From Luteibacter mycovicinus (GTDB taxonomy: Bacteria; Pseudomonadota; Gammaproteobacteria; Xanthomonadales; Rhodanobacteraceae), in assembly GCF_000745235.1 (NCBI RefSeq), contig NZ_JQNL01000001.1:4272001-4336000 (forward strand): 64,000 nucleotides of DNA, given 5' to 3'. The position numbers and the translations under genes were made by a program. Below the pieces are notes generated by a model that was not told where the DNA came from, made no database searches, and saw only the letters and a list, made by a program, of their open reading frames with translations. This document shows positions 62,260 to 64,000 of the stretch, one piece after another. Numbering within the stretch: position 1 is the first letter of the stretch; each line of letters starts with the position of its first letter.

Positions 62260-63750
62260 TCAGGCCCGCGAGCTTTCGTTACGTGGTTCGACCGGCCCGC
62301 CGGCACGATTGCGACCGGCATGCTTGGCGCGGTACAGCGCACGGTCGGCGGCGTTGAGCAGGTCCAGCGGGCCGCTGTTGGCCGATGGCTGCGACGCCGC
62401 GACGCCGATCGTGATCGTCAACACGCCGAACGGGCTCATCGGGTGGATGATCGCCTGGGCCTCGACGTGCGCGCGCAGATCATCGGCGAGGGCCAGCGCT
62501 TCCTCGAGCCGTGTGCCCGGGGCGACCACGGCGAACTCCTCACCGCCGAAGCGTGCGATGAAGTCGCTGGGGCGCAGGCCACGTGCGGTCAGTGTCTCGG
62601 CGAGCGCGCGCAGGCAATCGTCGCCGGCGAGATGACCGTAGCGGTCGTTGTATTCCTTGAAGTAGTCCACGTCGATCATCAGGAGACCGATGGGCTCGCG
62701 CTGTCCCGGCCGATGCCATTCGCGCAGGAGGCGCTCGTCGAGCGCCCGGCGGTTGGCCAGTCCGGTAAGAGCGTCGACGAAGACCAGTCCCTGCAGTTCC
62801 TCGCGACTGCGCGACAGGCGGTATTCCTCTTCCACCAGATCCACCTGGGCAAGCGTGCCGCGCAGACCGATACCGATCACGGCGGCGATCGCGCCGGCGA
62901 TACCCAGCGAGGGATAGCCGGGAATGACCATCAGGCCGAAGCCCAGAACACTCATGGCCAGAAACGTCGGGCTGGCGCTCTGCACGAAGCGCACGAGATA
63001 GACGGGCGGATGCCAGTGGCGCTGCGGAAGGCGCACGGCGATGGCGACGAACAACGCGAGAAAGGGGACGTCCAGCAAGGCGTCCCACGGCGACGTACCG
63101 AAATCCGGATGTCCGCCGAGTGCGACGTAGTGGTTGTAGAAGTAGCCGGCGAACGCGTAGCTGACGAAGAAGAACATGACCGATCGGAAGAAGGCGTGGT
63201 CGTCGCTACGGTCGGTGGCCAGGAAACGCAGCGAAGCCGCGACGGCCAGGCACGCGTTCTCGAAGTCGAGCATGTACGCGACATCGATGGCCTGTTGCGG
63301 ACCCATGGCCCCTTCGAGCGAAACGATCGAGAACGTACGTACGTAGAACAGCACGCCCAGCAGCGCGGCCAGTATCAGGTCGATCCCCATGGCCCAGTGT
63401 TTCCGTGCGGCCACCGGCGCGGACGACACGGCGACCAGTACCGGCAGGACGTACAGGATGTAGAAGAACATGCTGTCGCCAGGGGCGGGATTCGAGTTGT
63501 CGAGTGCGTAGTTCTGCCGGGCGGACAGCGACATGCCGATGACCCAGAGCGCGAGGCTGGCCAGGAGCAGCCACCAGCGCCGGTCGCGCGGCGGCCCCGA
63601 GCGACGCCAGGCATGCACGACGCTGCCCATCGCCAGCGCGGCCACGGAGAAAAAGAAAACGTACGACACCGCCATCCCGCGCGCGGGGAAGAGCGCGAGA
63701 CCGGCAACGTGAGCCGCGACGATGAGGGCCGCGGCGGTGAGCGCTTTCAT
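62260..63750 (-). CDS. Membrane diguanylate cyclase (GGDEF)
   Basis: A 496-residue inner-membrane protein. Several membrane helices (at least seven) in the first 310 residues form a sensor region, for example SYVFFFSVAALAMGSVV, AMGIDLILAALLGVLFYV and LLDVPFLALFVAIAVRL. A short coiled linker leads to a GGDEF domain starting near residue 330 (DALTGLANRRALDERLL), with the active motif RFGGEEFAVVAPG. It should make cyclic-di-GMP. AAGGA precedes ATG 63750; I drop 54 open codons upstream. It lies 73 bases upstream of the vWA gene on the same strand. Confidence 0.92.
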   Translation of the reverse strand: MKALTAAALIVAAHVAGLALFPARGMAVSYVFFFSVAALAMGSVVHAWRRSGPPRDRRWWLLLASLALWVIGMSLSARQNYALDNSNPAPGDSMFFYILYVLPVLVAVSSAPVAARKHWAMGIDLILAALLGVLFYVRTFSIVSLEGAMGPQQAIDVAYMLDFENACLAVAASLRFLATDRSDDHAFFRSVMFFFVSYAFAGYFYNHYVALGGHPDFGTSPWDALLDVPFLALFVAIAVRLPQRHWHPPVYLVRFVQSASPTFLAMSVLGFGLMVIPGYPSLGIAGAIAAVIGIGLRGTLAQVDLVEEEYRLSRSREELQGLVFVDALTGLANRRALDERLLREWHRPGQREPIGLLMIDVDYFKEYNDRYGHLAGDDCLRALAETLTARGLRPSDFIARFGGEEFAVVAPGTRLEEALALADDLRAHVEAQAIIHPMSPFGVLTITIGVAASQPSANSGPLDLLNAADRALYRAKHAGRNRAGGPVEPRNESSRA

Positions 63751-63883
63751 TGGCGTCCTTCCCCCGACTGCAACGCAGTAGTCATATCGGCGGGAAGAGC
63801 GGCAGGTTGAGGGCCATGACGCCATTGTTACGGCACGCTCGCCAAAAAGTGTGAAGTTCGCAGCCAGCGGGAGCGCCTCCGCG

Positions 63884-64000
63884 TCACGCGGCGCGGATTG
63901 CCCCCTTGGCAATGACCGGACCCGTGGGCTGGCCGGTAGGCGAGCCGCCGACCGGTTCCAGCGAAACCGCCAGCGCGGCTGTCGGGCCGAGCCGCTCGAG
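63884..64000 (-). CDS. C-terminus of an RskA-type anti-sigma factor, partial
   Basis: The last 38 codons of a minus-strand gene enter from the right edge and stop with TGA at 63884-63886. The peptide contains AALAVSLEPVGGSPTGQPTG followed by PVIAKG, the typical end of RskA-family anti-sigma-K domains. The full protein would be a membrane anti-sigma factor. The matching sigma gene should lie just beyond the edge. The gap of 133 bases to the diguanylate cyclase gene holds no other gene. Confidence 0.75.
   Translation of the reverse strand, partial: LERLGPTAALAVSLEPVGGSPTGQPTGPVIAKGAIRAA

Noticed and set aside
62002..63810. Plus-strand 602-codon frame antisense to the diguanylate cyclase
   Set aside because: Shadow frame with Gln/Arg/His-rich composition; the minus strand has membrane helices and GGEEF.

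Overview
The window looks like chromosomal DNA of a high-GC gammaproteobacterium of the Xanthomonadales (Lysobacterales), most likely the Rhodanobacteraceae (Luteibacter/Dyella type). This is an inference from gene content and order: rpoE-rseA-mucD without rseB, then lepA-lepB-DUF4845-rnc-era-recO; a lexA-imuA-imuB-dnaE2 operon behind a TGTACAAATGTACA operator; and REP palindromes with GTAG or GTGG heads. I see no rRNA operon, CRISPR array, prophage, insertion sequence or plasmid function. Almost every gene is a housekeeping or conserved accessory gene. Coordinates below use revised starts where an upstream ribosome binding site, or the end of family similarity, showed that the longest open frame was too long.

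Layout. 1-2.5 kb: a cut-off FMN reductase, a proline-rich ORF, a lysine-rich histone-like DUF6496 protein, an unrecognised 53-residue acidic peptide and a LysR regulator. 2.6-7.6 kb: glutathione-dependent formaldehyde dehydrogenase with a SnoaL-like partner, an MBL-fold hydrolase, a CGNR regulator facing a secreted alpha/beta hydrolase across a GTTAC-rich operator region, an S4 protein and a secreted Ser/Lys-rich protein. 7.8-13.7 kb: the SOS mutasome operon. 13.8-16.4 kb: MFS transporter, HAD phosphatase and DeoR regulator. 16.4-20.8 kb: PEP synthase facing its regulator PpsR, a DUF1249 gene and a tRNA Ala-Glu-Asp operon with visible promoter and terminator. 21-30 kb: CPA2 antiporter, FkpA-type isomerase with a candidate sigma-E promoter, SlyX, DUF2058, a FadJ-like beta-oxidation enzyme and a GGDEF-EAL protein coupled to an unknown protein.

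30-38.8 kb is the envelope-stress and translation block: sigma-E, anti-sigma RseA, DegP/MucD protease, LepA, signal peptidase I, DUF4845, RNase III, Era and RecO. 38.8-46.8 kb: an orphan receiver-Hpt protein, a YdbH/YdbL envelope lipid-transport pair, RlmD, a CYTH protein, a nagZ-hpt-thioinosine phosphorylase run that links wall recycling and purine salvage, and a cold-shock gene. 47-50 kb: three minimal type IV minor-pilin genes leading into a Tat-exported aspartylglucosaminidase and cutC. 50.8-56.5 kb: the complete ligase-associated DNA repair operon (exonuclease, ATP-dependent ligase, Lhr-like helicase, PdeM). 56.6-62.2 kb: one long minus-strand run of vWA protein, ECF sigma factor, Pro-rich anti-sigma-like protein, YigZ and an MsbA-like ABC exporter. 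The window ends with a membrane diguanylate cyclase and the C-terminus of an RskA-type anti-sigma factor.

Nothing here is a clear-cut new defence or biosynthetic system. The strongest leads are the 53-residue peptide, REP palindromes placed exactly on stop codons, a YdbL lipoprotein that may have absorbed the YnbE strand, paired candidate sigma-E promoters, and the GTTAC operator cluster.
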